A DNA stretch of 14,772 nucleotides from an uncultured Oscillospiraceae bacterium (GCA_904398675.1 CAJFPI010000140.1:1-14772); one strand, 5' to 3'; shown: positions 6,131 through 13,153, numbered from the stretch's first letter. A program made the numbers and translations. The notes: generated by a model from the letters alone, not told the origin.

Positions 6131-7999
6131 ATGATAAAAAAACTGCAGTGCTGCCTGCCGCTGAAGGCGGTGGTCTTTCTTCTCACATCCCTGCTGGCTG
6201 CGGCCTCTCTGGGCCTGGGCCTGCTGTATCTCAACTGCCAGACCGCCGGGTTCTTCGACTCATCTGATCCCATGGCATACGAGGACTCCTATCTCTTTGA
6301 GAGCATCAGCCGCACCCTTGCCTGGGACTATGCCCGCCACGGAGCCTCTTGGGAGGATGCGGTGGTCACGGTAGAGGATCCGGAGCACCCAGGCGCTTTT
6401 TTCCTTCAGAGCGGCAGCGTCCCCGCCCGCCCTGCCGCCCTCTGGCAGGACACATTTGAGATCCATGACTCGGAGCTGGGGCTGACTGCGGGAAAAGAGT
6501 ACCTGGTCACGGTGTATGTCCTGAATCTGGACACTCACTCCAGCCCCTACTACGACAGCTACACCAACTACCAGCTGCTCTACCCCCACCGCAGCCAGCT
6601 GCTGCCCGCCGCCGCCCTCTCGGCGGGGCTGGCCCTGCTGGGGCTGGGGTATCTCCTCTGGGCTGTCGGCTGGCGGAGGGATCGGGAGACGATCTACCTC
6701 AACTGGCAGGACCGGATCCCCCTGGACCTGTACCTGGCGGCGGACGCCATCGCTGTGTGGTACCTCGTATACTACGGCACCTGCGTCACGAACTTTTACA
6801 ACATCTCCTCCGGCTCGCCTCTGACCTGGATCCTGCCGGGGCTGGGCGCCTTCTTCCTGGCCATTGCCCTGGCCCTGGCGGCGCTGATGACCCTGGCTGC
6901 CCGGATGAAGGCGGGGCGGATGTGGGAGAACACGGTGTGCTGCCGCCTGTTCCGCTCCATCCGCTCCTTTTTCCGCATCCTCCCCTTCACCTGGCGGACG
7001 GCCCTGGGGGTGGTAGGCTATCTGGCGGTGAATGTCTTCCTTCTGTTTCTGCTCCCTAACATCCATTATTTTTCCTACCCCCTCCATTTCTGGATCCAGA
7101 TGTTCTCTCTGCTGGCGCTGGCGGGCTTTAACCTCCTGGCCATTGCGCTGTGCACCTTCTTCTCCTGGCAGCTGCAGCAGCTGGAGCGGACGGCCAAGGC
7201 CCTGGCGGAGGGTACCCTGGAGGCCAAGGCGGACACCCGCCGCCTCTTCTTCTCCCTGCGGCGCTATGGGGAGCATCTCAACGCCATCGGCGACGGCATG
7301 AACCGGGCGGTGGAGCAGCGGATGCGCTCGGAGCGGCTGAAGACGGAGCTGATCACCAACGTCTCCCACGACATCAAGACCCCCCTCACCTCCATCATCA
7401 ACTATGTGGACCTTCTGAAAAAGGAGGAGCCGGAGGGCGCGGCGGCGGAGTATCTGGACATTCTGGACCGGCAGAGCCAGCGGCTAAGAAAGCTGACGGA
7501 GGACCTGGTGGAGGCCAGCAAAGCCTCCACCGGCAACATCCAGGTGGAGCTGCAGCCCATCGGGGTCGGCGAGATCATTGACCAGGCCCTGGGGGACTAC
7601 GATCAGCGCCTGGGCGACAGCGGCCTCCAGGTTCTGGTGACCGCCCCCCAGGAGGGCGTGGCCGCCATGGCGGACGGAAAGCTCCTGTGGCGGGTGCTGG
7701 ATAACCTCTTGGGCAATGTCTGCAAATACGCCCTGCCCCAGAGCCGGGTCTATGTGGACCTTGCCGCCGCAGGCGGCCTGGTGCGCCTGACCATCAAGAA
7801 CATCTCCCGGGAGATGCTGAACATCAGCGCCGACGAGCTGATGGAGCGGTTCGTCCGGGGGGACGCCTCCCGGCACACCGAGGGCAGCGGCCTGGGGCTG
7901 AACATCGCCAAAAGCCTCATGGAGCTGATGGGCGGCTCCCTCGCCCTCTCTGTAGACGGGGACCTCTTCCGGGTGGATCTGACGCTGCGGGGCGCGTAG
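6131..7999 (+). CDS. Multi-spanning sensor histidine kinase
   Basis: Membrane sensor kinase, 622 residues from this start, partner of the response regulator upstream. Hydrophobic segments lie at about 11-34, then after an extracytoplasmic stretch of about 130 residues at about 170-190, followed by four more before residue 350. A HAMP-like linker follows (AKALAEGTLEAKAD), then the HisKA helix with SHDIKTP (phosphoacceptor H413) and the ATPase domain with the N box around N529 (DNLLGNVCKYA) and the G2 box GSGLGLNIAKS. A canonical DxGxG G1 box is absent; the KNISREMLNISADELMERF segment takes its place, which I recall as usual for a clostridial kinase subfamily. The start at 6131 is chosen because AAGGAGG lies 7 nt upstream and the first membrane helix follows at once. 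An in-frame ATG at 5975 would give 674 residues. Confidence 0.9.
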   Translation: MIKKLQCCLPLKAVVFLLTSLLAAASLGLGLLYLNCQTAGFFDSSDPMAYEDSYLFESISRTLAWDYARHGASWEDAVVTVEDPEHPGAFFLQSGSVPARPAALWQDTFEIHDSELGLTAGKEYLVTVYVLNLDTHSSPYYDSYTNYQLLYPHRSQLLPAAALSAGLALLGLGYLLWAVGWRRDRETIYLNWQDRIPLDLYLAADAIAVWYLVYYGTCVTNFYNISSGSPLTWILPGLGAFFLAIALALAALMTLAARMKAGRMWENTVCCRLFRSIRSFFRILPFTWRTALGVVGYLAVNVFLLFLLPNIHYFSYPLHFWIQMFSLLALAGFNLLAIALCTFFSWQLQQLERTAKALAEGTLEAKADTRRLFFSLRRYGEHLNAIGDGMNRAVEQRMRSERLKTELITNVSHDIKTPLTSIINYVDLLKKEEPEGAAAEYLDILDRQSQRLRKLTEDLVEASKASTGNIQVELQPIGVGEIIDQALGDYDQRLGDSGLQVLVTAPQEGVAAMADGKLLWRVLDNLLGNVCKYALPQSRVYVDLAAAGGLVRLTIKNISREMLNISADELMERFVRGDASRHTEGSGLGLNIAKSLMELMGGSLALSVDGDLFRVDLTLRGA

Positions 8000-8026
8000 G
8001 ACGCCGGGCGGGAAAGGAGACGGCCC

Positions 8027-8887
8027 ATGGACTGCATCTACTGCTACGACGGCAGCTTTGAGGGGTTCCTCTGCTGCGTGTTTGACAGCTATCTCTATAA
8101 GGAATCCCCCGCGGACATCTGTGCCGCGGGGGATATGGAGCCTACGCTCTTCTCTGTCCGGCGGGTGGAGACCGACGAGGCCCACGCCCGGCGGGTGCTG
8201 GGCAAGGTGGCCGCCCTCTCCCCTGACGCCCGGAGCCTGGTGGTGAAGGGATTCCTCACCTGTGCGCCGGACCGGGAGATGCTGCTCTACCGGCTGATCC
8301 GCGCCCTTTTAAAGGAGGGGCCGGGCCTGCTGGGGAATCTGACCCACCCCGCCCTCCTCCCGGTGTGGAAGGCGGTGCAGCACCTGGAGGGGGAGGCTCA
8401 CCTGCTCAAGGGGTTTGTCCGGTTCTCGGAGTTTGACGGGGTGCTGGTGGGAGAGATCCGGCCGAAAAACCGGGTGCTGTCCCTGCTCCGCCCCCACTTC
8501 TGTGACCGGTGCCGGGGGGAGACCTTTCTCCTCTACGACCGCACCCACCAAGAGGCCCTCTTTTTCCGGGACGAGGCGTGGTGCATCGTCCCCCTGGAGG
8601 ACTTCCAGATGGCCCGGCCCGGGGAGGAGGAGGCGCGGTTCCGCCGGCTGTGGAAGACCTTCTACGACACCATTGCCATCGCCCCCCGCTATAACCCCAA
8701 GACCCGCCGTACCCACATGCCCATGCGCTACTGGGGCACCATGACGGAGTTTCAGGGGGAGGACTTCTTCAGTCCTGGGCCGCAAACTCCTTCCTTAGAC
8801 GGTCCAGAGCCCGCCGCTCCAGGCGGGATACCTGCACCTGGGACACCGAGAGGATCCGGGCGGTCTGGGCCTGGGTCAGGCCCTTGA
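8027..8887 (+). CDS. TIGR03915-type (DUF4130) putative DNA metabolism protein with overprinted C-terminal tail
   Basis: Resembles the TIGR03915 'probable DNA metabolism' family: it starts MDCIYCYDGSFEGFLCCVFDSY and ends its conserved part with RRTHMPMRYWGTMTEF. Members normally sit beside a radical-SAM protein (TIGR03916) and are thought to act in DNA repair or base modification; the chemistry is not established. No such partner is in this window. The ATG has AAAGGAG about 7 nt upstream and lies 27 nt after the kinase stop, so it is probably the third gene of that operon. Conserved sequence ends near residue 247. The remaining 39 or so residues are Pro/Gly-rich and antisense to the sigma-F C terminus, so they look like a stop-loss extension. 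I see no terminator after it. Function is uncertain; family assignment is fairly firm. Confidence 0.82.
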   Translation: MDCIYCYDGSFEGFLCCVFDSYLYKESPADICAAGDMEPTLFSVRRVETDEAHARRVLGKVAALSPDARSLVVKGFLTCAPDREMLLYRLIRALLKEGPGLLGNLTHPALLPVWKAVQHLEGEAHLLKGFVRFSEFDGVLVGEIRPKNRVLSLLRPHFCDRCRGETFLLYDRTHQEALFFRDEAWCIVPLEDFQMARPGEEEARFRRLWKTFYDTIAIAPRYNPKTRRTHMPMRYWGTMTEFQGEDFFSPGPQTPSLDGPEPAAPGGIPAPGTPRGSGRSGPGSGP

Positions 8888-9473
8888 AAAACCGGAGCAG
8901 GATGGTTTTTTTCTCGCTCTCCGGCAGCGTCTCGATGGCGCTGCGGAGGGCGATTTTTTCCACCATGGCCTCCTCCCCCTCGCTGTCGTGGAGGGTGGAC
9001 TCCAGGGTGAGGCCGTCCCCCACCTCCTGCTGCAGGCTCTCCGGCGCGGCTGCCGCCAGCTCCGCCGCGGCGATCTCCTCCGCCGTGTAGCCCGTCTCCT
9101 CCGCCAGCTCTGAGAGCGCCGGCTCCCGGCCCAGCCGGGCCTGCAGCCGCTCCCGGGCGGTGAGGATGGTGAGCGCCTGCTCCCGGAGTCCCCGCCCCAC
9201 CTTCACCGCCCCATCGTCCCGGAGAAAGCGCCGGATCTCCCCTGCGATCTTGGGGACGGCATAGGTGGAAAACTGGGTGCCGTAGCTGAGATCAAAGCCG
9301 CGGATGGCTTTGAGAAAGCCCACGCATCCCAGCTGATAGAGATCCTCCGGCTCCGCGCCCCGGCCGTAGTACCGGCGGACGATGCTCCAGATCAGCCCCG
9401 TATTCTCCCGGATCAGCTGATCGCAGGCGTCCTGGTCCCCCGCCTGGGCCGCCGCCAGCAGCTCCAGATTCAT
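8769..9473 (-). CDS. sigF: Forespore RNA polymerase sigma factor SigF
   Basis: Sporulation sigma factor of 234 residues, active in the forespore after asymmetric division and held inactive by SpoIIAB. Region 2 is clear, with EDLYQLGCVGFLKAIRGFD, GTQFSTYAVPKIAGEIRRF and LRDDGAVKVGRGLRE. Region 3 follows (LGREPALSELAEETGYT), then region 4 with the helix-turn-helix around LTQAQTARILSVSQVQVSRLERRAL. The ATG at 9473 overlaps the spoIIAB stop (ATGA), so translation is coupled. The frame remains open upstream through spoIIAB, but homology begins at 9473. SigF rather than SigG or SigE is assigned from the operon. Its last 119 bases overlap the tail of the convergent TIGR03915-type gene. Confidence 0.96.
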   Translation of the reverse strand: MNLELLAAAQAGDQDACDQLIRENTGLIWSIVRRYYGRGAEPEDLYQLGCVGFLKAIRGFDLSYGTQFSTYAVPKIAGEIRRFLRDDGAVKVGRGLREQALTILTARERLQARLGREPALSELAEETGYTAEEIAAAELAAAAPESLQQEVGDGLTLESTLHDSEGEEAMVEKIALRSAIETLPESEKKTILLRFFKGLTQAQTARILSVSQVQVSRLERRALDRLRKEFAAQD

Positions 9474-9907
9474 CGTTTTCCCCGCCGGACGATGCGCCGG
9501 CGCATCACCACCTTTGTCCCCTGCCCCTCCTTGGAGGTGACCCGCAGGGTGTCCATAAACCCCTCCATAATGGTAAAGCCCATGCCGCTGCGCTCCTCGC
9601 CGCCGGTAGTGAAGAGGGGCTCCATGGCCTTCTCCACGTCGGCGATGCCCCGGCCCCAGTCCCGCACAGTCAGCTCCAGCACGCCGCCTTCCAGGATCCG
9701 GGCCTTCAAAACGATCTTCCCCAGGGTGTCGGGGTAGGCATGGACGATGGCGTTGGTCACCGCCTCGCTGACGGCGGTTTTGATATCCCCCAGCTCCTCC
9801 AGAGTGGGATCCAGCTGGGCGGCAAAGGCGGCCACCGCCATGCGGGCAAAGCCCTCGTTGGCGCTGCAGCTGGGGAAGGTGACGGTTATGTAATTGGACA
9901 CGTTCAT
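9470..9907 (-). CDS. spoIIAB: Anti-sigma-F factor and protein kinase SpoIIAB
   Basis: GHKL-fold serine kinase of 145 residues that binds SigF in the predivisional cell and phosphorylates SpoIIAA. The ATP site is complete: the N box SEAVTNAIVHAYP (about 47-59, N52), the G1 box DWGRGIAD (83-90) and the G2 box SGMGFTIME (107-115). AGGAGGGG overlaps the spoIIAA stop and lies about 6-7 nt from the ATG at 9907, a strong coupled ribosome site. It is the middle gene of the three-gene operon. Confidence 0.96.
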   Translation of the reverse strand: MNVSNYITVTFPSCSANEGFARMAVAAFAAQLDPTLEELGDIKTAVSEAVTNAIVHAYPDTLGKIVLKARILEGGVLELTVRDWGRGIADVEKAMEPLFTTGGEERSGMGFTIMEGFMDTLRVTSKEGQGTKVVMRRRIVRRGKR

Positions 9908-9919
9908 ACGATGCCCCTC

Positions 9920-10225
9920 CTAAATAAATTTGACATAGCGGCCGAGCCCCGCCGTATCCAGCACCCTGGCCGCCTGCTTGGGGATATTCACCACCACAAG
10001 GTTTCCCCCCAGGGCCTCCATCCGCCGCTTGGCCCGCAAAATCACGGCGATGCCGGAGCTGTCCATAAATGTCAGCTCCTCCAGGTCCAGTATGGTCTTG
10101 CGGGGCAGTTCCTGCTCCATCAGGGCGTCCAGACGCTCCATCAGGCCCCTGGCGCCGTGGTGGTCCAGCTCCCCGCACAGCTGAATGGTCAGCGTCCGCT
10201 CCTCCAATTTGGTCCGTATCTCCAC
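9920..10225 (-). CDS. spoIIAA: Anti-anti-sigma factor SpoIIAA
   Basis: STAS-domain protein of 101 residues from this start. When dephosphorylated it binds SpoIIAB and releases SigF. It carries GELDHHGARGLMERLD and the phosphorylation loop TFMDSSGIAVIL, in which S56 aligns with the phosphoserine (Ser58) of the Bacillus subtilis protein. I chose the GTG at 10225 because AGAAAGG lies about 10 nt upstream. An in-frame ATG at 10246 would add seven residues (MQKGCEH) but has no visible ribosome site. It is the first gene of the spoIIA operon, 12 nt before spoIIAB. Confidence 0.93.
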   Translation of the reverse strand: MEIRTKLEERTLTIQLCGELDHHGARGLMERLDALMEQELPRKTILDLEELTFMDSSGIAVILRAKRRMEALGGNLVVVNIPKQAARVLDTAGLGRYVKFI

Positions 10226-10250
10226 ATGCTCACAACCTTTCTGCATCGGT

Positions 10251-10299
10251 GTTTCGGTGGTTTTCAGTATAGCCTGTCCACAGGGCATATTTTGTCGAA
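10251..10299 (-). promoter_or_regulatory. spoIIA promoter region with a perfect Spo0A box
   Basis: TGTCGAA, the 7-base Spo0A box, is at 10293-10299 (plus-strand orientation). On the minus strand the same bases give TCGACA (10298-10293), followed 21 bp later by TATACT (10271-10266). This resembles the Spo0A-activated sigma-A promoters spoIIG and spoIIE, which have long spacers. A sigma-H-like alternative is AGGCTAT (10275-10269), 13 bp, then GAAAC (10255-10251), with the Spo0A box upstream. The box is clear; which sigma factor is used is undecided. Confidence 0.65.
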
Positions 10300-10310
10300 A
10301 AAGAAAAGAG

Positions 10311-10389
10311 GGGCGGGGAAAATTTCCCCACCCAGGACGGAATATTTTTTGTGAAAGCAGCTCTGCCGCAGAAAGCGGCCCGGCAGAGC
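10311..10389. repeat. Two inverted repeats in the spoIIAA / ECF-sigma intergenic region
   Basis: GGGGAAA at 10315-10321 pairs with TTTCCCC at 10323-10329, flanked by GGG and CCC. A second perfect 9-bp pair, GCTCTGCCG (10360-10368) and CGGCAGAGC (10381-10389), follows. A 6-T run (10345-10350) lies between them. Neither has the clean hairpin-plus-T layout of a terminator for a flanking gene. They could separate the divergent spoIIA and ECF units. Confidence 0.4.
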
Positions 10390-10463
10390 ACGGCTGTGGA
10401 GCACGCTCCCGGCACACAGATTTTCAGCAGCCCATGCGGTATAGAAAATTTCTTGCATCGGCA

Positions 10464-10490
10464 CAACCGAAGGCGGTACAATTCCGTCTA
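10464..10490 (+). promoter_or_regulatory. ECF-type promoter, probably autoregulatory
   Basis: CAACC (10464-10468), 16 bp, then CGTCTA (10485-10490) matches the general ECF pattern of an AAC-type -35 and a CGTC -10. It lies directly before an ECF-type sigma gene, so autoregulation is likely. The start would be near 10497, leaving a leader of about 27 nt with AAAGGAGG at 10508-10515. Confidence 0.6.
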
Positions 10491-10523
10491 TAGGGGTGAA
10501 AGCTTTCAAAGGAGGGATGCGGG

Positions 10524-11072
10524 ATGGAGGATGCCGCCATTGTCCAGCTGTTCTGGGACCGCTCGGAGGAGGCCATTGAGGAGACCCGAAACAAATACGG
10601 CGGGATATGCCGCTCCATCGCCATGGGGGTGCTTCACAGCCGGGAGGACGCGGAGGAGTGCGTCAGCGACGCGCTGCTGGCCCTTTGGAACGCCATTCCG
10701 CCCCAGCGCCCCCGGTTTTTAGGTGCTTTTCTGGGGCGCATCGTCCGCAATGCCGCCCTGGACCGCTATGACTACAACACCGCCCTGCGGCGGGACAGCG
10801 GCTTTCCGGCGCTGCTGGACGAGCTGTCCGACTGCGTGGGGGGAGCGGACGAGGAGGTGGACCTGCACCTCCTGGGCCAGGCCATCTCCGCCTATCTGGC
10901 CGCTCGCCCGGCGATACAGCGGCAAGTGTTCCTCCAGCGGTACTGGTACTGCGCCTCCATCCAGGAGATCTCGGACCGATTCCATTTCACCCCGTCCAAG
11001 GTCAAGTCCATGCTCCACCGGACCCGGCTTGGCCTTCGGGACCATCTCATCAAGGAGGGATATGATCTATGA
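10524..11072 (+). CDS. ECF-type sigma-70 family RNA polymerase sigma factor
   Basis: Two-domain sigma factor of 182 residues. Region 2 covers about 15-90 (REDAEECVSDALLALWNAIP, then FLGAFLGRIVRNAALDRYD) and region 4 about 125-178 (VFLQRYWYCASIQEISDRFHFTPSKVKSMLHRTRLGL), with a short acidic linker between. The ATG at 10524 has AAAGGAGG 8 nt upstream. The stop overlaps the next start as ATGA, so it is co-translated with a membrane-anchored protein that is probably its anti-sigma factor. An ECF-like promoter lies directly upstream. The stimulus and regulon are unknown, and the precise ECF group cannot be assigned by eye. Confidence 0.9.
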   Translation: MEDAAIVQLFWDRSEEAIEETRNKYGGICRSIAMGVLHSREDAEECVSDALLALWNAIPPQRPRFLGAFLGRIVRNAALDRYDYNTALRRDSGFPALLDELSDCVGGADEEVDLHLLGQAISAYLAARPAIQRQVFLQRYWYCASIQEISDRFHFTPSKVKSMLHRTRLGLRDHLIKEGYDL

Positions 11073-12280
11073 CAAAGGAGGCCCTATTTCGCGCCATCGG
11101 CGAGGCGGCGGCGGAGCAGATTGAGGAGAGCCGCCCTAAACCGCGCCGTTCCAGGCCCTGGCGGAGGTATGCCGCGGCGGCGGCCTGCCTTGTATTGATT
11201 TTGTCGGCAGCCCTGGCCCTTCCCCGCCTGTGGGGCGGAGATGCCGCCGTACATCGGGATCAGGGGGAGGACACAGGCGACTGTACGGCTGAGAATCCGG
11301 ACGGCAGCGACTACAGCCCGGGCAGCCCCGGATACTCTCGGAATATCGAAATCGGGGAAGTGCTATGCGACGGCGGAGGGCTGCCGGACATCCAGCAGTT
11401 TGGCGAGGCGGGGTGCCTTGCGGCCATGACGGCGGAGGAGTTCCTCCAGCAGGGAATGGACATCTTCCGGGGAACCGTGGAGGACATCTCCTACTATGAG
11501 ATCTCCATTGACGGCACTATCCTGTACACCAGTGTGGCCCGGGTTGCGGTCAGCGGCTGGATCCGCGGACAGGGGGCGGCGTCTGTCTCCCTTCTGCTCC
11601 CAGGCTGGCCGGGGCAGGCCTCCTCCACCGACGGCCTGCTGGCAGACCTTACCGTGGGCAGCGAGGCTATCTTCCTACCCAGCACCGCCACGGCTGACAC
11701 CGGCGTCACCCGGGGGGAGAGCTACTTCTGCTACGCGGATCTTGCCGGCTACTACTTCCCGGAGGGCATCCGCCCCCTCTTCCTGGCCACAGACGAGGGA
11801 CTGGCCTTCGATCCCGACACCTGGTCGGGACTTAGCAGCGGCGCCACCCTGGACGACGCTGCCGCCTATCTCCGCTCCATGACAGAGGAAACACCGCCCG
11901 AGGGCTTGAGCGCCCTGACTGCCGCCCTGGAGGGCCAGGGATACCAGGTGGAGGCGACCGCCCTGGAGCCGGACGGCTTTCTCCAGGGGGAGCGGCGCCA
12001 GCTGACGCTGACAGGCGATACGGAAGAAATTTCCCTGACGGTCTACTGCTACCCCAGCGCGGCGGAGGCGGAGGCGGAGGCCGCCGCCGTCAGTCCCAAC
12101 GGGTACTCCACCCGATATGAATATCCGGACGGCACCGGCACTGTCACCGGCGCGGAGTGGGTGGACACCCCCCATTTCTACCGGCTGGGGAACCTGATCG
12201 TCCTGTATGTGGGGCGGGAGGCGGCGGCCCTCACGGTGCTGGAGGCTGTCTGCGGCCCCAGCTTTGCCGGTGGACGGTAG
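11069..12280 (+). CDS. Putative membrane-anchored anti-sigma factor with large extracytoplasmic domain
   Basis: Protein of 403 residues. A short cytoplasmic N terminus (MTKEALFRAIGEAAAEQIEES, then a basic run) is followed by one transmembrane segment at about 34-52. About 345 residues then lie outside, starting with an acidic, Asp/Glu/Ser/Gly-rich linker. The layout and the 4-bp coupling to the ECF sigma gene support an anti-sigma role: the N-terminal tail would hold the sigma factor and the outer domain would sense the signal. I do not recognise the outer domain. No zinc HxxxCxxC motif is visible, so it is not a ZAS-type anti-sigma factor. A hexamer repeat (GCGGAG three times, about 12060-12078) encodes an Ala-Glu run. 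A terminator follows directly. Confidence 0.75.
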   Translation: MTKEALFRAIGEAAAEQIEESRPKPRRSRPWRRYAAAAACLVLILSAALALPRLWGGDAAVHRDQGEDTGDCTAENPDGSDYSPGSPGYSRNIEIGEVLCDGGGLPDIQQFGEAGCLAAMTAEEFLQQGMDIFRGTVEDISYYEISIDGTILYTSVARVAVSGWIRGQGAASVSLLLPGWPGQASSTDGLLADLTVGSEAIFLPSTATADTGVTRGESYFCYADLAGYYFPEGIRPLFLATDEGLAFDPDTWSGLSSGATLDDAAAYLRSMTEETPPEGLSALTAALEGQGYQVEATALEPDGFLQGERRQLTLTGDTEEISLTVYCYPSAAEAEAEAAAVSPNGYSTRYEYPDGTGTVTGAEWVDTPHFYRLGNLIVLYVGREAAALTVLEAVCGPSFAGGR

Positions 12281-12287
12281 CGACTTT

Positions 12288-12329
12288 AACAATACAGCAG
12301 GCGAAACGTTTCGCCTGCTGTGTTGTTTT
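12288..12329 (+). terminator. Strong rho-independent terminator, usable from both sides
   Basis: A perfect 14-bp palindrome (12294-12321) is extended by one wobble pair and AACAA/TTGTT to a stem of about 20 bp, with TTTT at 12326-12329. It lies 7 nt after the putative anti-sigma gene and 8 nt from the stop of the convergent lipoprotein gene. On the minus strand the trailing run is weaker. Confidence 0.85.
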
Positions 12330-12337
12330 CTCCCGTT

Positions 12338-13081
12338 CTACTGCTTTTCCACTGACTCCACATCCGTCAGAGAAAACTCCCGGGTATATGCCTGTATGCC
12401 GCCGCCCAGATCCATGTAGGTCGTGATCTCATAGGTCAGTTTTCCGGTGATGGTGACAGTGTCACCCTCCAGAAGGGTAACGCCTTGTATCGTCTCCTGC
12501 TCGAAGGTATCAAAGGCCCCCGGCTCCCCCAGATCTACACTGTCCCCCAGATAGGTATAGCGGAATGTCACACCGTCGTCCCCAATGATCTCCATGTCGC
12601 TGTCGATGGTCGTCTGCCTGAAACCGCTGTTCAGCGCAAACCCCTCCACCGTCCCGGTAAAGGTGATATGATCGTCCACATAATAGGCTGTCTCCATGTG
12701 GACGGTGCCGGCATCCAGGGCGCTGATCTCCCCCACCAGATTCACTACTTCAAACGTTGACAGCTCCCGGATATCCTCTGCGGGCAGCGTCACATCGACC
12801 GCCAGGTCATAGGCCCCGCTGATGCCTATCGGCGCGTTCAGCGGGATAACTTTTGCAGAGGTCTCATCGATCTGTTCCACATACCCGGCAAAGCGGTAAA
12901 CCTGGCCGCAGTAGGTCTCCTCTGCATTGACGCTGTTGTCGTCATAGGCGGCTTGGATCGCTGCAAAGTCACATGCCTCCGCATTTTCCAGCATCTTCTC
13001 CTCCGACATGGCGCCGCTCCCGCACGCCGCCAAGGACGGCATCAGCGCCGCCGCCAGAATCAGGGCCCATATCCTTTTCAT
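12338..13081 (-). CDS. Lipoprotein with OB-fold-like (tRNA_anti-like) domain
   Basis: Protein of 247 residues with a typical lipoprotein signal (MKRIW, hydrophobic core, SLAAC with the lipidated cysteine at 20), so it is anchored outside the membrane. The mature part begins with FAAIQAAYDDNSVNAEETYCGQVYRFAGYVEQID. This layout (AY..N..NAE..Y..., then a beta strand with G.V) is that of the tRNA_anti-like OB-fold domain found in clostridial surface proteins, whose ligand is unknown. The last 90 or so residues have a similar strand pattern and may be a second such domain. The ribosome site AAGGAG ends about 7 nt before the ATG. The promoter contains an (AT)9 tract and the leader a strong hairpin. 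Confidence 0.82.
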   Translation of the reverse strand: MKRIWALILAAALMPSLAACGSGAMSEEKMLENAEACDFAAIQAAYDDNSVNAEETYCGQVYRFAGYVEQIDETSAKVIPLNAPIGISGAYDLAVDVTLPAEDIRELSTFEVVNLVGEISALDAGTVHMETAYYVDDHITFTGTVEGFALNSGFRQTTIDSDMEIIGDDGVTFRYTYLGDSVDLGEPGAFDTFEQETIQGVTLLEGDTVTITGKLTYEITTYMDLGGGIQAYTREFSLTDVESVEKQ

Positions 13082-13094
13082 ATCCTTTTCTCCT

Positions 13095-13153
13095 TATCAT
13101 GAAAAATGTGCGAATACTGGCAGATTGCACAGTATTTCGCACATCTCATGATA
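13095..13153 (-). other. Long hairpin in the lipoprotein 5' leader
   Basis: Outer arms TATCATGA/TCATGATA (13095-13102 and 13146-13153) enclose inner arms of 14 and 15 bases (13106-13119 and 13130-13144) that pair perfectly except for one bulged base; the loop is 10 nt. The structure ends 2 bases upstream of the AAGGAG ribosome site on the minus strand, and its outer right arm overlaps the predicted -10. It could be an operator, an mRNA-stabilising structure or a translational control element. Confidence 0.65.

Noticed and set aside
6260..7369. Minus-strand frame of 369 codons opposite the sensor kinase
   Set aside because: Gln/Arg/Gly/Pro-rich antisense shadow of membrane helices and kinase domain; no coding features of its own.
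4133..7999. Acquired vancomycin-resistance cluster (VanY, VanR-like and VanS-like genes adjacent)
   Set aside because: No D-Ala-D-Lac or D-Ala-D-Ser ligase, vanH, vanX or vanT gene is present, and base use matches the neighbours. A VanY-type peptidase near a two-component system is common in clostridial chromosomes.
8769..10178. Single 469-codon minus-strand frame that would fuse an upstream stretch to SigF
   Set aside because: The upstream half lies out of frame over spoIIAB and spoIIAA, both fully recognisable. SigF homology starts at the coupled ATG 9473.
12058..12080. Hexamer repeat in the putative anti-sigma gene as a slippage site
   Set aside because: Only three units, in frame, encoding an Ala-Glu run. 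A change of unit number would not shift the frame.
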